Shown one piece after another: positions 53,583-61,903 of a stretch of DNA of 64,000 nucleotides (position 1 is the first letter of the stretch; each line of letters begins with the position of its first letter). The translations under genes and the position numbers were made by a program. Below the pieces are notes generated by a model, which made no database searches, was not told the DNA's origin, and saw nothing but the letters and a program-made list of their open reading frames with translations. Source of the DNA: Flavobacterium tibetense (GTDB lineage Bacteria; Bacteroidota; Bacteroidia; Flavobacteriales; Flavobacteriaceae); contig NZ_QLST01000008.1 in NCBI RefSeq assembly GCF_003293845.1, positions 1 to 64,000 of the forward strand, read 5' to 3'.

Positions 53583-54224
53583 TTAAAATCTGTAACCAAC
53601 TGTTGCTTGATACCACATATTTTTATAACGTGGTGTGTTTGATGATCCATCTCCTTGATTGTTCTTCAAATCCCATCCACTTCTTAGTCCAATAACGAAA
53701 TTATTAAAATTCAAATCGGCACCACCAATTAGTGAAAAAGTGTTTTTACGAATATTGTCGTTAGTAAACTCCTCTTCTTCAGAAGAAGAAAAACTACCAC
53801 TTGTAAATTCATCTTTCTGTTTCATTAAATAAGAATATTGAGGTCCAAATAAAATGGTTATAAACTCAACTGGCTTAACCGCTAATAACAAAGGAACATC
53901 AATATAATTAGTAGTTCTAGTAGCTTTGTATTCTGTTCCTAGAAATGTACCAGAAGACTTGAATCCTTTTTGAGAAAATAAAACTTCGGGTTGAACTCCA
54001 ATAAACTTTCCTAATGGAATAGAAACAAAAGCTCCAGCTACTAAACCAAATTTACTATCTGCAACAAAATCTTCGCTTTCAGAATCATACACATTGGAAT
54101 AATTAGCTCCTACTTTTAATCCAAAAAATAATTTTTCTCTATTATCTGTTGAAGTTGATTCTTGTGCAACAGAATTTGAAACTGATAATGTAATTAATGC
54201 GATCGTTAGGATTGCTTTTTTCAT
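53583..54224 (-). CDS. PorT-like outer-membrane beta-barrel protein
   Basis: 213 residues with signal peptide MKKAILTIALITLSVSNSVAQ. The start of the mature chain, LFFGLKVGANYSNVYDSESE, and the strands GLVAGAFVSIPLGKFIGVQPE, NYIDVPLLLAVKP and the aromatic C-terminus (YQATVGYRF) fit the outer-membrane beta-barrel (OMP_b-brl_2/PorT) family. Role unknown; 18 bases upstream of the YtxH gene. Confidence 0.83.
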   Translation of the reverse strand: MKKAILTIALITLSVSNSVAQESTSTDNREKLFFGLKVGANYSNVYDSESEDFVADSKFGLVAGAFVSIPLGKFIGVQPEVLFSQKGFKSSGTFLGTEYKATRTTNYIDVPLLLAVKPVEFITILFGPQYSYLMKQKDEFTSGSFSSSEEEEFTNDNIRKNTFSLIGGADLNFNNFVIGLRSGWDLKNNQGDGSSNTPRYKNMWYQATVGYRF

Positions 54225-54381
54225 GTTTTTTTTATTTAAGTTAAATGCGTATTATTGATTAACAAATTACTTTAACTCTTTATCATAATGCATTATAATA
54301 TTTTGTTACTAATTTATATTACAAAGGTGCGGTTGTATGACTTAAAATGTGTTACACAATACGTAATTTAAGTTACATGAT

Positions 54382-56769
54382 TCACTTATTTTGAAAAACT
54401 TCTTCATGGTATCCCATTACTTTTGCCGTGTTCATTACCTTTTCCAGAGCTAAACGGGATAATAAATAACTAATTGTGGATTCTGCTCCTTGGTTGAGAT
54501 TGATATGATTTTCTTCTAAACCATCATAACATCCTCCTGTTTTTGGGTTATAAACTATTTGGCGCAAATGATTTTTACCTAAGAACCAATCAAAAGCTAT
54601 TTTCATTTTTTCTTTATAAGCTTCTTCTTCATATACTTGATAAAATGTGTGTAAAGCTAAAATGGTATACGCTACATCTATTGGTTGTTCTCCATATTGG
54701 TTAACCTTTTTCCCTTTTTGATACCAACCTTGATTTGAGATAACTTTAATTTGGTCTTCTTTAAAAGTAAGATCAAGCAAAAAATCAAATGAAGTTTTAG
54801 CAATGTTTTTATACAATTCACTTCCTGTGCTTAATCCTGCAAAAAGCATTGCTTCTGGTAGTATACTGTTTGCATAGGTTAAATAATCTTCAAACCATTT
54901 CCATTTTTTATCTGAAATTCCGCGGTATTTTGAAACTAAATTATCTGCTAATGAAGTAATTATGTAATTTATTCTTGGACTTTGAGTATCTAAATTGTAA
55001 AAATACAATCCTTTGATAGCAAATGAAACTGCTCTTGGAGAACGAAATTTATGAATGTTTATTAAAGCTTTTTCAATTGAAAATTTTGCTTTTCTAATTA
55101 AGTTATTGGGAATAATTTCTTGTAATGAAATAAATTCTCCTAAAGCCCAAATAGCTCTACCATTAGCATCTTCTAAATTTTCATTAGAATTATTAGGTGT
55201 GAAATTTCCATCTTTATCTACATAATTTAGAAAACTTCCATTTTCCTGTTGACACAAAAGAATGAACTTTAAATAAATATCTATCAATTCTAAATCAGTT
55301 TCTTCATTCGTTAGCTGATAGTGTTTGGTAACAGCAATTAATGCTCTTGCATTATCATCTAAAGTATAACCCGATTGAATATTTGGTGTAGCAATTGCTG
55401 AAAACTGAATTAATCCATCTTCAGTTGTCATTCTTTTAATATGATTTAATGAAATTTCTGGTATTTCATATTGTAGCTCAATTTTTAACTTATTGCTATT
55501 ATTTTTAACTAAATCGATATGAGCAATAGCCGAATTTTGCCAAGACGTTGGACTAATTTTATGCAAAGCATTCAAACGCATTTCTTTTAACAGCTTTGGA
55601 TTGTTAAGTAATTCAATTGTTTTTTGGGCAAGTTGATTGGCGTTTTGAAAATCATAATTTACTCCAGCTCCATTTAAAAATTCTTTGGCATGTGGAATTG
55701 GGGTTGCAATTACAGGACAACCGCAAGCCATTGCATAAGCTAATGTGCCACTTACCGCTTGGTTTGGATCTTTAGAGGTAAACAAATAGATCTTTGTTCG
55801 TTGTAAATAATCCATTAATTCTTCTAATGATAAATACTTATTAATGAATCGAACATTATTTTCCAAATGCAATTCTTGTACTTTTTCGTATAGAAAATTT
55901 CGGTATTTTTCACCTTCCCATTTTAGTACTTCTGGATGCGTTTTTCCAATGATTAAATAAATGACATTGGGAAATTTTTTAATGATTTGAGGTAGCGCTT
56001 CTAAAGCCGTTTCTATACTTTTTCCTTGATTCAACAAACCAAAGGTTGTTAGTACTATTCTATCACTAAATAGGTTTTTAATTTTGTATTGTAAATCATC
56101 AAATGAAGCTACTAAATGAGTTCCATGAGAGATTACGATAATTTTTCGTTCGGCAATACCATAATCTCTTATCAAAATAGACTTTGAAATACTAGTCATT
56201 ACCACTAAAAAATTTGAATAATCAGCAATTTTTCGAACTACTTTTTTTAATTTTTGATCTGGATTGGGTAAAACAGAATGAAAAGTAGTCGCTATTGGTC
56301 GCTTTAGATGCTTCATGAACTTCAACAAATAATTTCCGTAAATACCGCCAAAAAGGCCAAATTCATGTTGCAAAAAAACCATAGCTATATTTTTATCTGC
56401 ATTGATTTTTGTTGATAATGCTGTAAAATGTGCTTCAAGTTGAGTGTTTATTCTGTATTTAACTTCTTTGGGATATTCATAATCTGCTTCTGTAGTTTCT
56501 AAAGCACAAATTTTTAAAGAAAAAGAATTTCCAAATTTCTCTTGAATAGCATTTTTCAAATCTTGAGTATAAGTTGCGATACCGCATTCTCTTGGTGGAT
56601 ACGATGAAATAAAGACAATTTCTGGCAGTTTGTTTTCTTTATCAGTAGAAATTGTTTCGGATTTAGAATTCATTATGAGTATCATTAAATCACTTTCATT
56701 CAAGTTCCTTTTGGCTTCATTATAAACTAAAAAGGAATTATTATACGTTGGAAATAAATTAGCTTTCAT
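54382..56769 (-). CDS. Two-domain protein: GT4 glycosyltransferase plus C-terminal (alpha/alpha) toroid domain
   Basis: 795 residues. Residues ~48-425 are a GT-B glycosyltransferase family 4 domain: SYPPRECGIATYTQDL acceptor loop, LTTFGLLNQGKSIETAL, FTSKDPNQAVSGTLAYAMAC and CPVIATPIPHAKEF with the donor-binding ExxxxA-like site. Residues ~430-795 are a helical domain with repeated GRAIWALGE, WFEDYLTYANSILPEAM and QPIDVAYTILALHTFYQ segments, as in (alpha/alpha)6 glycosidase-like folds. Its ATG overlaps the GH130 stop (ATGAAAGCTAA), so the two are co-translated. A role in making or remodelling a mannoside is inferred from the GH130 partner. Confidence 0.85.
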   Translation of the reverse strand: MKANLFPTYNNSFLVYNEAKRNLNESDLMILIMNSKSETISTDKENKLPEIVFISSYPPRECGIATYTQDLKNAIQEKFGNSFSLKICALETTEADYEYPKEVKYRINTQLEAHFTALSTKINADKNIAMVFLQHEFGLFGGIYGNYLLKFMKHLKRPIATTFHSVLPNPDQKLKKVVRKIADYSNFLVVMTSISKSILIRDYGIAERKIIVISHGTHLVASFDDLQYKIKNLFSDRIVLTTFGLLNQGKSIETALEALPQIIKKFPNVIYLIIGKTHPEVLKWEGEKYRNFLYEKVQELHLENNVRFINKYLSLEELMDYLQRTKIYLFTSKDPNQAVSGTLAYAMACGCPVIATPIPHAKEFLNGAGVNYDFQNANQLAQKTIELLNNPKLLKEMRLNALHKISPTSWQNSAIAHIDLVKNNSNKLKIELQYEIPEISLNHIKRMTTEDGLIQFSAIATPNIQSGYTLDDNARALIAVTKHYQLTNEETDLELIDIYLKFILLCQQENGSFLNYVDKDGNFTPNNSNENLEDANGRAIWALGEFISLQEIIPNNLIRKAKFSIEKALINIHKFRSPRAVSFAIKGLYFYNLDTQSPRINYIITSLADNLVSKYRGISDKKWKWFEDYLTYANSILPEAMLFAGLSTGSELYKNIAKTSFDFLLDLTFKEDQIKVISNQGWYQKGKKVNQYGEQPIDVAYTILALHTFYQVYEEEAYKEKMKIAFDWFLGKNHLRQIVYNPKTGGCYDGLEENHINLNQGAESTISYLLSRLALEKVMNTAKVMGYHEEVFQNK

Positions 56770-57793
56770 ATGGAGTTGGATTTAGTAATAATTCTTGCAA
56801 TAATGCTTTTAAACTTAACGAAGCACAAGCAATACATTTGTCTGCCGCACCATAATAGATATAAAGTGTATCATCAAATAAAGCAGTTCCTGTTGGAAAT
56901 ACTACATTAGAAACGACTCCATTTTTTTCATAATCAAGTTCGGGTTCAAATAAAGGATCTTTCAATCTTGCAATTACTTTTGTAGGATTATCGATGTCTA
57001 ATAAAGCAGCCGCAGCTGTATAAATATAGCCTTCAGAAGTATCAAAAACGCCGTGATAAATGAGTAACCAGCCCAGTTCCGTTTCTATAGGAGGACAACC
57101 ACCGCCAATAAAACCAGATTCATGATTAGTTCCTACGGGATCTAAAATAATATGCTCATTAAAGTGTAAGAAATAGTCATTCCAAAACTCTTTAGTTAAT
57201 TCATCTAAACTATTGATTAAAACCAATTGAATACCAGGGCGAATTCGATGTAAAAAAGCTAATTTTCCATTTATCTTTCTTGGAAAGAAAATTACATCTT
57301 TATCCCAAAGGAATATTTCTTCATTAGGTTCAAAATGGCGAACGTGACGAAAATATTTTGCATTTACCAAATTGTTACATTCGGCTAGTAGTTTGAACTC
57401 GTCAAAAGTGAATTTGGGAACAATAATTCCTTGTTGTTCAAAAGTCTGTAAATCAGTTGACGTGACTAGAGCTCCTAAGGCATTAATTCCATTGTAAGCA
57501 GTGTAAGTAATATAGTAAACACCCTCTATTTTGACAATTCTTGGATCTTCAATTCCTTTTGAATCTTCATCTGAAAATGGAATTAGTAAGGGCGTATCAT
57601 TACGCTGAACTATTTTTAAAGGTCCTTCAAACTTACAATATCCTATGGTTGAATAGTTACCGCTTCTTACAGCACGATACAACATATGAACCGTAGTTCC
57701 TTCTTGCATAATTGCAGGATTTAAAACACTGTCATTTTCAAAAGAAAGTTCGGTTTTTGTAAGAAGGATTCCTTCTTTTTTGATTGGTATCAT
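56759..57793 (-). CDS. GH130 family glycoside phosphorylase/hydrolase
   Basis: The start is taken at 57793 (MIPIKKEGILLTKTELSFEN); an in-frame ATG at 57841 adds 16 unlikely residues. ~344 residues, five-bladed propeller. GH130 landmarks: SKGIEDPRIVKIEGVYYITY (catalytic Asp region), FPRKINGKLAFLHRIRPG, GGGCPPIETELGWLLIYHGV and YYGAADKCIACAS. The family cleaves beta-mannosides by phosphorolysis or hydrolysis. It overlaps by 11 bases the glycosyltransferase gene that follows. Confidence 0.9.
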   Translation of the reverse strand: MIPIKKEGILLTKTELSFENDSVLNPAIMQEGTTVHMLYRAVRSGNYSTIGYCKFEGPLKIVQRNDTPLLIPFSDEDSKGIEDPRIVKIEGVYYITYTAYNGINALGALVTSTDLQTFEQQGIIVPKFTFDEFKLLAECNNLVNAKYFRHVRHFEPNEEIFLWDKDVIFFPRKINGKLAFLHRIRPGIQLVLINSLDELTKEFWNDYFLHFNEHIILDPVGTNHESGFIGGGCPPIETELGWLLIYHGVFDTSEGYIYTAAAALLDIDNPTKVIARLKDPLFEPELDYEKNGVVSNVVFPTGTALFDDTLYIYYGAADKCIACASLSLKALLQELLLNPTPYES

Positions 57794-57916
57794 TTTTGGA
57801 TAGTAGTTAGATGAACAAAAAAAGCGTAGATGAAAACTCACCTACGCCCTTTATTGGCAATTTTGTGTATTCTTAGCATTTTTCAGTTACTAAGTTGCCC
57901 ACAAAAAAAGTCAATT

Positions 57917-58138
57917 TTATTTTGTAGGTTGCCCTTTTTTGATAATATTAATTACCTCTTCTCGTTTTTTATGCAAACGAGTTTCCACTCTCTTAATTAA
58001 ATCATCTTCTCTTCCACTTTCAAATTTCAAATCTGAATCTGTTAGTTGTGGAAATTCTTCTTTCAGTCTAACTGCTTGTGGTTTCCAATCACCAGAAATT
58101 TTAAAAACGTCTGTCCCTTTGTTTTCTTTTGATTCCAT
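57917..58138 (-). CDS. CsbD-like small stress protein
   Basis: 73 residues, highly charged. ISGDWKPQAVRLKEEFPQLT and DSDLKFESGREDDLIKRVE match the CsbD/YjbJ pattern (W..K...LK..W..LTD.DL....G..D.L). CsbD-like proteins are induced by general stress. A 75-base gap separates it from the GH130 gene. Confidence 0.85.
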   Translation of the reverse strand: MESKENKGTDVFKISGDWKPQAVRLKEEFPQLTDSDLKFESGREDDLIKRVETRLHKKREEVINIIKKGQPTK

Positions 58139-58256
58139 TTTTAATTGTTTTTAAATGTTATAATCTTATTAAACAAAGGTGGTTTATATAAAACTAAAAA
58201 AGTTATAGCATTAAAAAACAATATTATATAAATCACACATTTACAAATATTTAACT

Positions 58257-58829
58257 CTAAATACTCTCTAAATTTTCTCTAAGTTTTGATTTTCTTTTCT
58301 TTTTTAGCTGTTTGAAGTAAGACGGAGATAAACCTGTGACTTTTTTAAACTGTCCTGATAAGTGAGCTACACTACTATAGTTTAACAAATAGGCTATTTC
58401 GGTTAAGTTCAACTCATCATACAATAACAACTCTTTGACACGTTCAATTTTGTGATTGATGATAAATTTTTGAATGGTAATTCCTTTTACTTCGGAAAAG
58501 ATATTGGAAAGGTAAGTATAATCTTGGTTCAGCTTTTCACTAATGTAATCGGAGTAATTTACTTTGGGTAGTTCATCGGTATAGTGAACCATTTCAATAA
58601 TTACATCTTTTATTTTTTCAATTAAGATTGATTTTTTATCATCTAGTAATTCCAGACCTGACTTGGCTAAATTATTTTTTAATAATTCAAATTTGACAGG
58701 TGTTATGTCTTCCATAATCTCAACCACACCTAAATCAACATTAACATGGTGCAACCCAATTTTTTTTAATTCTTCTTTGACCATCATTTTACAGCGAAGA
58801 CTAACCATGTATTTAATGTAGAGTATCAT
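58257..58829 (-). CDS. AraC family helix-turn-helix regulator
   Basis: The start is placed at 58829 (MILYIKYMVSLRCKMMVKEE), matching the usual N-terminus of this Bacteroidota subfamily; the ATG at 58856 adds 9 residues. ~190 residues. A short N-terminal domain is followed by an AraC DNA-binding domain: YISEKLNQDYTYLSNIFSEV, GITIQKFIINHKIERVKELL, LNLTEIAYLLNYSSVAHLS and QFKKVTGLSPSYFKQLKKKR. Signal unknown. The cupin gene lies 49 bases upstream. Confidence 0.87.
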   Translation of the reverse strand: MILYIKYMVSLRCKMMVKEELKKIGLHHVNVDLGVVEIMEDITPVKFELLKNNLAKSGLELLDDKKSILIEKIKDVIIEMVHYTDELPKVNYSDYISEKLNQDYTYLSNIFSEVKGITIQKFIINHKIERVKELLLYDELNLTEIAYLLNYSSVAHLSGQFKKVTGLSPSYFKQLKKKRKSKLRENLESI

Positions 58830-58878
58830 ACTGTTTTTTTTGGTATTTAAAAGCAAATTAATTTTTGCTCTGTATTAT

Positions 58879-59232
58879 TTAATCTTCATAACCACTTTTA
58901 ATTACTGTTGAAATCATTTTGAATTGTTGATTAGCACTAAATTGATGATTGGAATGCGCTGGAATAACCATACCATCACCTAATTTTAACTTGAATTTCT
59001 TTTTGTCAATGGAAAGTTCTGCTACACCGTCAATTATTTGAATGTAGGTGTCGAAAGGAGATTTTTTTTCATCCAGCTCTTCTCCAGCATCAAAGGAAGA
59101 TGCTGTAACATTTCCAGTTACTTTTTTTATAATTGTTTTACTCACCACTGCATTGGGTATGTATTCAATTAGTTCCACAACAATGTGGATTTTTCCTTTT
59201 TCAACTTCAATAAACTCGTTTACTTTTTTCAT
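58879..59232 (-). CDS. Cupin domain protein
   Basis: 117 residues, single cupin barrel. DTYIQIIDGVAELSIDKKKFKLKLGDGMVIPAHSNHQFSA holds the second cupin motif G(D)...P...H.H. The first motif is partly degraded: the usual H-x-H-x3-4-E is not evident (KSPFDTYIQIIDG), so metal binding may be lost. It probably binds a small ligand, or shares a signal with the AraC-type gene downstream. Confidence 0.8.
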   Translation of the reverse strand: MKKVNEFIEVEKGKIHIVVELIEYIPNAVVSKTIIKKVTGNVTASSFDAGEELDEKKSPFDTYIQIIDGVAELSIDKKKFKLKLGDGMVIPAHSNHQFSANQQFKMISTVIKSGYED

Positions 59233-59430
59233 TTTTTGTCAAGCAATTAATTTTAAATAGATAAACCTATTAGCTGCTGTATACAAATATCGACTAATAA
59301 TATCTAATAAAATTACATTCTACGATTTAATGTTTGCATAATTCACATATTGTGAACTTTTAATGAAGATAAAGTTGTTTTTTAGCTTATATTCTAATTC
59401 ACACCTATATTTTCTTCGAGAAAAAACATC

Positions 59431-59448
59431 TATTATGCTTGCATAATA
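59431..59448. promoter_or_regulatory. MarR operator candidate upstream of the fatty-acid CoA ligase
   Basis: TATTATGCTTGCATAATA, perfect 8+2+8 inverted repeat. It matches the palindrome at 61393-61410 (TACTATGCATGCATAGTA) except at the third base pair and the central two bases. Confidence 0.68.
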
Positions 59449-59497
59449 AATTAATAATCAAATTAGTAAAACCAGAAAATAGGAAAACAATAAAAAA

Positions 59498-59527
59498 TTG
59501 GTTAATTAATTATATTTTCTTAATTTG
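59498..59527 (+). promoter_or_regulatory. Promoter of the fatty-acid CoA ligase gene
   Basis: -33 TTG (59498-59500), 19-base spacer, -7 box TTAATTTG (59520-59527, one mismatch). 22 bases before the start codon. Confidence 0.62.
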
Positions 59528-59549
59528 CAACATTATAAAACTGTAAATT

Positions 59550-61322
59550 ATGAACCAAATTACACGATTATTTGAATTTCCATATTACCAATTAGAAAAG
59601 TACAAACTTTCAGATGCATTGGTAACCAAATACAATGGAGAATGGATTAAAACTTCTACTCAAGAATATCTTGATAAAGCTAATGCGCTTTCAAGAGGTT
59701 TACTTCGATTGGGTGTTAATAGAAACGACAAAATAGCGATTATTTCCTCAAACAATAGAACCGAATGGCACATAACAGATATTGGTGCATTACAAACAGG
59801 AGCACAAACGGTTCCAATGTATCCAACCATTTCTGCGGAAGATTATGAGTACATTTTAAACCATTCAGAGTCAAAATATGTTTTCGTTTCAGATAGTGAA
59901 GTGTACGACAAATTAATTTCAATTAAAGCCAATGTTCCTTCGTTAAAAGAAATTTTCTCCTACAACGAAATTCCAGGTTGTAAAAATTGGAAAGAAATTT
60001 TAGAACTAGGAGCTGATACTTCCAACCAAGAAGATGTTGAAAAAAGAAAAGACGAAATTGCAACAACTGATCTAGCAACAATCATCTATACTTCTGGAAC
60101 AACAGGTCGACCAAAAGGCGTAATGTTAACGCATCAAAATATCGTTTCCGACGTATTAATGAGTGCTCCAAGAGTTCCATTACGTGCTGGTGATACAAGA
60201 GCATTGAGCTTCTTACCTATTTGTCACATCTTCGAAAGAATGTTGACCTATTTATACCAATATTATGGTATTTCGATTTACTTCGCTGAAAGCATTGAAA
60301 AAATTTCAGACAACTTAAAAGAAGTACATCCACACGTAATGTCGGTTGTACCAAGATTATTAGAAAAAGTTTACGATAAAATTTATGCCAAAGGAGCAGA
60401 TTTAACAGGAATCAAGAAAAAATTATTCTTTTGGGCTTTAGATTTAGGAATGAACTACAAACCTTACAATGAAAATGGAGGTTGGTACGAATTCAAATTA
60501 AAAATTGCTAGAAAACTAATCTTCTCCAAATGGCAAGAAGCTCTTGGAGGCGAACTAGAATTATTAGTTTGTGGAAGTGCAGCTTTACAAACGCGTTTAT
60601 CAAAAGTATTTTGCGCAGCAGGAATTCCAGTTATGGAAGGTTATGGCTTAACGGAAACATCACCTGTTATCTCTGTTAATGACATGAGAAATAAAGGTTT
60701 TAGAGTTGGTACTGTTGGTAAAGTATTAGAAGGTGTTAAAGTAAAAATAGCTGAAGATGGCGAAATTCTTTGCAAAGGACCAAATGTTATGATTGGTTAC
60801 TATAAAGACGAAGCACAAACAAACGATGTAATCAAAGGTGGCTATTTTCATACGGGTGATATCGGAGAAATTGATGCTGATGGGTTCTTAAAAATTACCG
60901 ATCGTAAGAAAGAAATGTTCAAAACTTCTGGTGGAAAATATATTGCGCCACAGATGTTAGAAAACCATTTCAAGCAGTCTCGTTTCATTGAACAAATTAT
61001 GGTTATTGGTGATGGAGAAAAAATGCCAGGAGCATTTATCCAACCAAGTTTTGAATTCTTAGCAGAATGGTCACAAAGAAAAGGAATTAACTTAGGGGCT
61101 ACTAATGAAGAAATTGTGCAAAACGAACGCGTTATCAAACGTATCCAAAGAGAAGTTGATGAAATCAACGAACGTTTTGGTAACTGGGAAAAAGTAAAAC
61201 GTTTTGAACTTACCCCTGATGTTTGGTCAATTGACGCTGGACATTTAACTCCAACCATGAAATTAAAACGTAAAATAATTAAAGAAAAATACAACGATTT
61301 ATATCAAAAAATTTATAGTTAA
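59550..61322 (+). CDS. Long-chain fatty acid--CoA ligase (AMP-forming)
   Basis: 590 residues. AMP-binding motifs: TIIYTSGTTGRPKGVMLTH, LPICHIFERM, VMEGYGLTETSPVIS, YFHTGDIGEIDADGFLKITD and DRKKEMFKTSGGKYIAPQ. The length and the LPICHIFERMLTYLYQYYGI segment match FadD15-type long-chain ligases. It activates fatty acids with ATP and CoA. It lies upstream of a MarR regulator and a beta-oxidation gene, and shares a palindrome with that regulator. Confidence 0.93.
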   Translation: MNQITRLFEFPYYQLEKYKLSDALVTKYNGEWIKTSTQEYLDKANALSRGLLRLGVNRNDKIAIISSNNRTEWHITDIGALQTGAQTVPMYPTISAEDYEYILNHSESKYVFVSDSEVYDKLISIKANVPSLKEIFSYNEIPGCKNWKEILELGADTSNQEDVEKRKDEIATTDLATIIYTSGTTGRPKGVMLTHQNIVSDVLMSAPRVPLRAGDTRALSFLPICHIFERMLTYLYQYYGISIYFAESIEKISDNLKEVHPHVMSVVPRLLEKVYDKIYAKGADLTGIKKKLFFWALDLGMNYKPYNENGGWYEFKLKIARKLIFSKWQEALGGELELLVCGSAALQTRLSKVFCAAGIPVMEGYGLTETSPVISVNDMRNKGFRVGTVGKVLEGVKVKIAEDGEILCKGPNVMIGYYKDEAQTNDVIKGGYFHTGDIGEIDADGFLKITDRKKEMFKTSGGKYIAPQMLENHFKQSRFIEQIMVIGDGEKMPGAFIQPSFEFLAEWSQRKGINLGATNEEIVQNERVIKRIQREVDEINERFGNWEKVKRFELTPDVWSIDAGHLTPTMKLKRKIIKEKYNDLYQKIYS

Positions 61323-61328
61323 ACCTAA

Positions 61329-61352
61329 TGAAGCCCACTTTTTGTGGGTTTC
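61329..61352 (+). terminator. Probable terminator of the CoA ligase gene
   Basis: Stem GAAGCCCAC / GTGGGTTTC (one G-U) with a 5-base T loop. No clear T-tract follows, so it may be weak. Confidence 0.6.
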
Positions 61353-61392
61353 ATGTTTATAAAATGTTAATTTTTGTAAAAAAATGAAAAAA

Positions 61393-61410
61393 TACTATGC
61401 ATGCATAGTA
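61393..61410. promoter_or_regulatory. MarR autoregulatory operator candidate
   Basis: TACTATGCATGCATAGTA, perfect palindrome (8+2+8). Symmetry extends two further bases on each side to 61391-61412. It lies just upstream of the -7 box at 61419-61426, over the -33 region. Confidence 0.72.
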
Positions 61411-61418
61411 TTTTTTTT

Positions 61419-61426
61419 TATATTTG
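61419..61426 (+). promoter_or_regulatory. -7 promoter element of the marR-fadN operon
   Basis: TATATTTG, an exact TAnnTTTG box, 22 bases before the ATG at 61449. Confidence 0.65.
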
Positions 61427-61448
61427 AAAAAGTTTAGAATTCAATCCA

Positions 61449-61889
61449 ATGAAAGATAAAACAATAGATTATATATTAAGAGCAACTTGGCAAGCTGTTG
61501 CAAGAATGTACAACGAAGAAGCTGCCAAATACGGGGCTACTATGGCTACAGGTTTTGCTCTGTTGAGTATTGACAGAGAAAAAGGAACACCATCAACCGC
61601 ACTAGGTCCGAAAATGGGAATGGAAGCAACTAGCTTAACAAGAACCTTAAAATCAATGGAAGACAGAGGTTTAATTAGTAAAAAGAAAAATCCAATTGAC
61701 GGTCGAGGCGTTTTGATTCATCTTACCAAAGAAGGTCAAGATAAAAGGGAACTTTCTAAAACAACGGTACTGAAATTCAACGAAACCATAAAACAACATG
61801 TTTCAGAAGAAAAATTACAACACTTTATGGAAGTTGCCGAAATTATAAACGAATTAATTGCAGATAAAAAAATCTATAACGACAAATAA
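61449..61889 (+). CDS. MarR family regulator of fatty-acid degradation
   Basis: 146 residues with MarR winged helix: LSIDREKGTPSTALGPKMGM, recognition helix EATSLTRTLKSMEDRGLISKK, wing NPIDGRGVLIHLTKEG, C-terminal dimer helix. It starts 15 bases before the beta-oxidation gene, so co-transcribed. Palindromes at 61393-61410 and 59431-59448 suggest it represses its own operon and the CoA ligase; acyl-CoA as ligand is a guess from gene content. Confidence 0.9.
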   Translation: MKDKTIDYILRATWQAVARMYNEEAAKYGATMATGFALLSIDREKGTPSTALGPKMGMEATSLTRTLKSMEDRGLISKKKNPIDGRGVLIHLTKEGQDKRELSKTTVLKFNETIKQHVSEEKLQHFMEVAEIINELIADKKIYNDK

Positions 61890-61903
61890 CCAACCTATAT
61901 AAT

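Larger units (their letters stand above)
59233..59549. other. Regulatory intergenic region between cupin and fatty-acid CoA ligase genes
   Basis: 317 bases with no gene. It holds an inverted repeat TTCACATATTGTGAA (59342-59356, 6+3+6), the operator-like palindrome at 59431-59448 and the ligase promoter at 59498-59527. The rest is AT-rich with nothing recognised. Confidence 0.7.
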
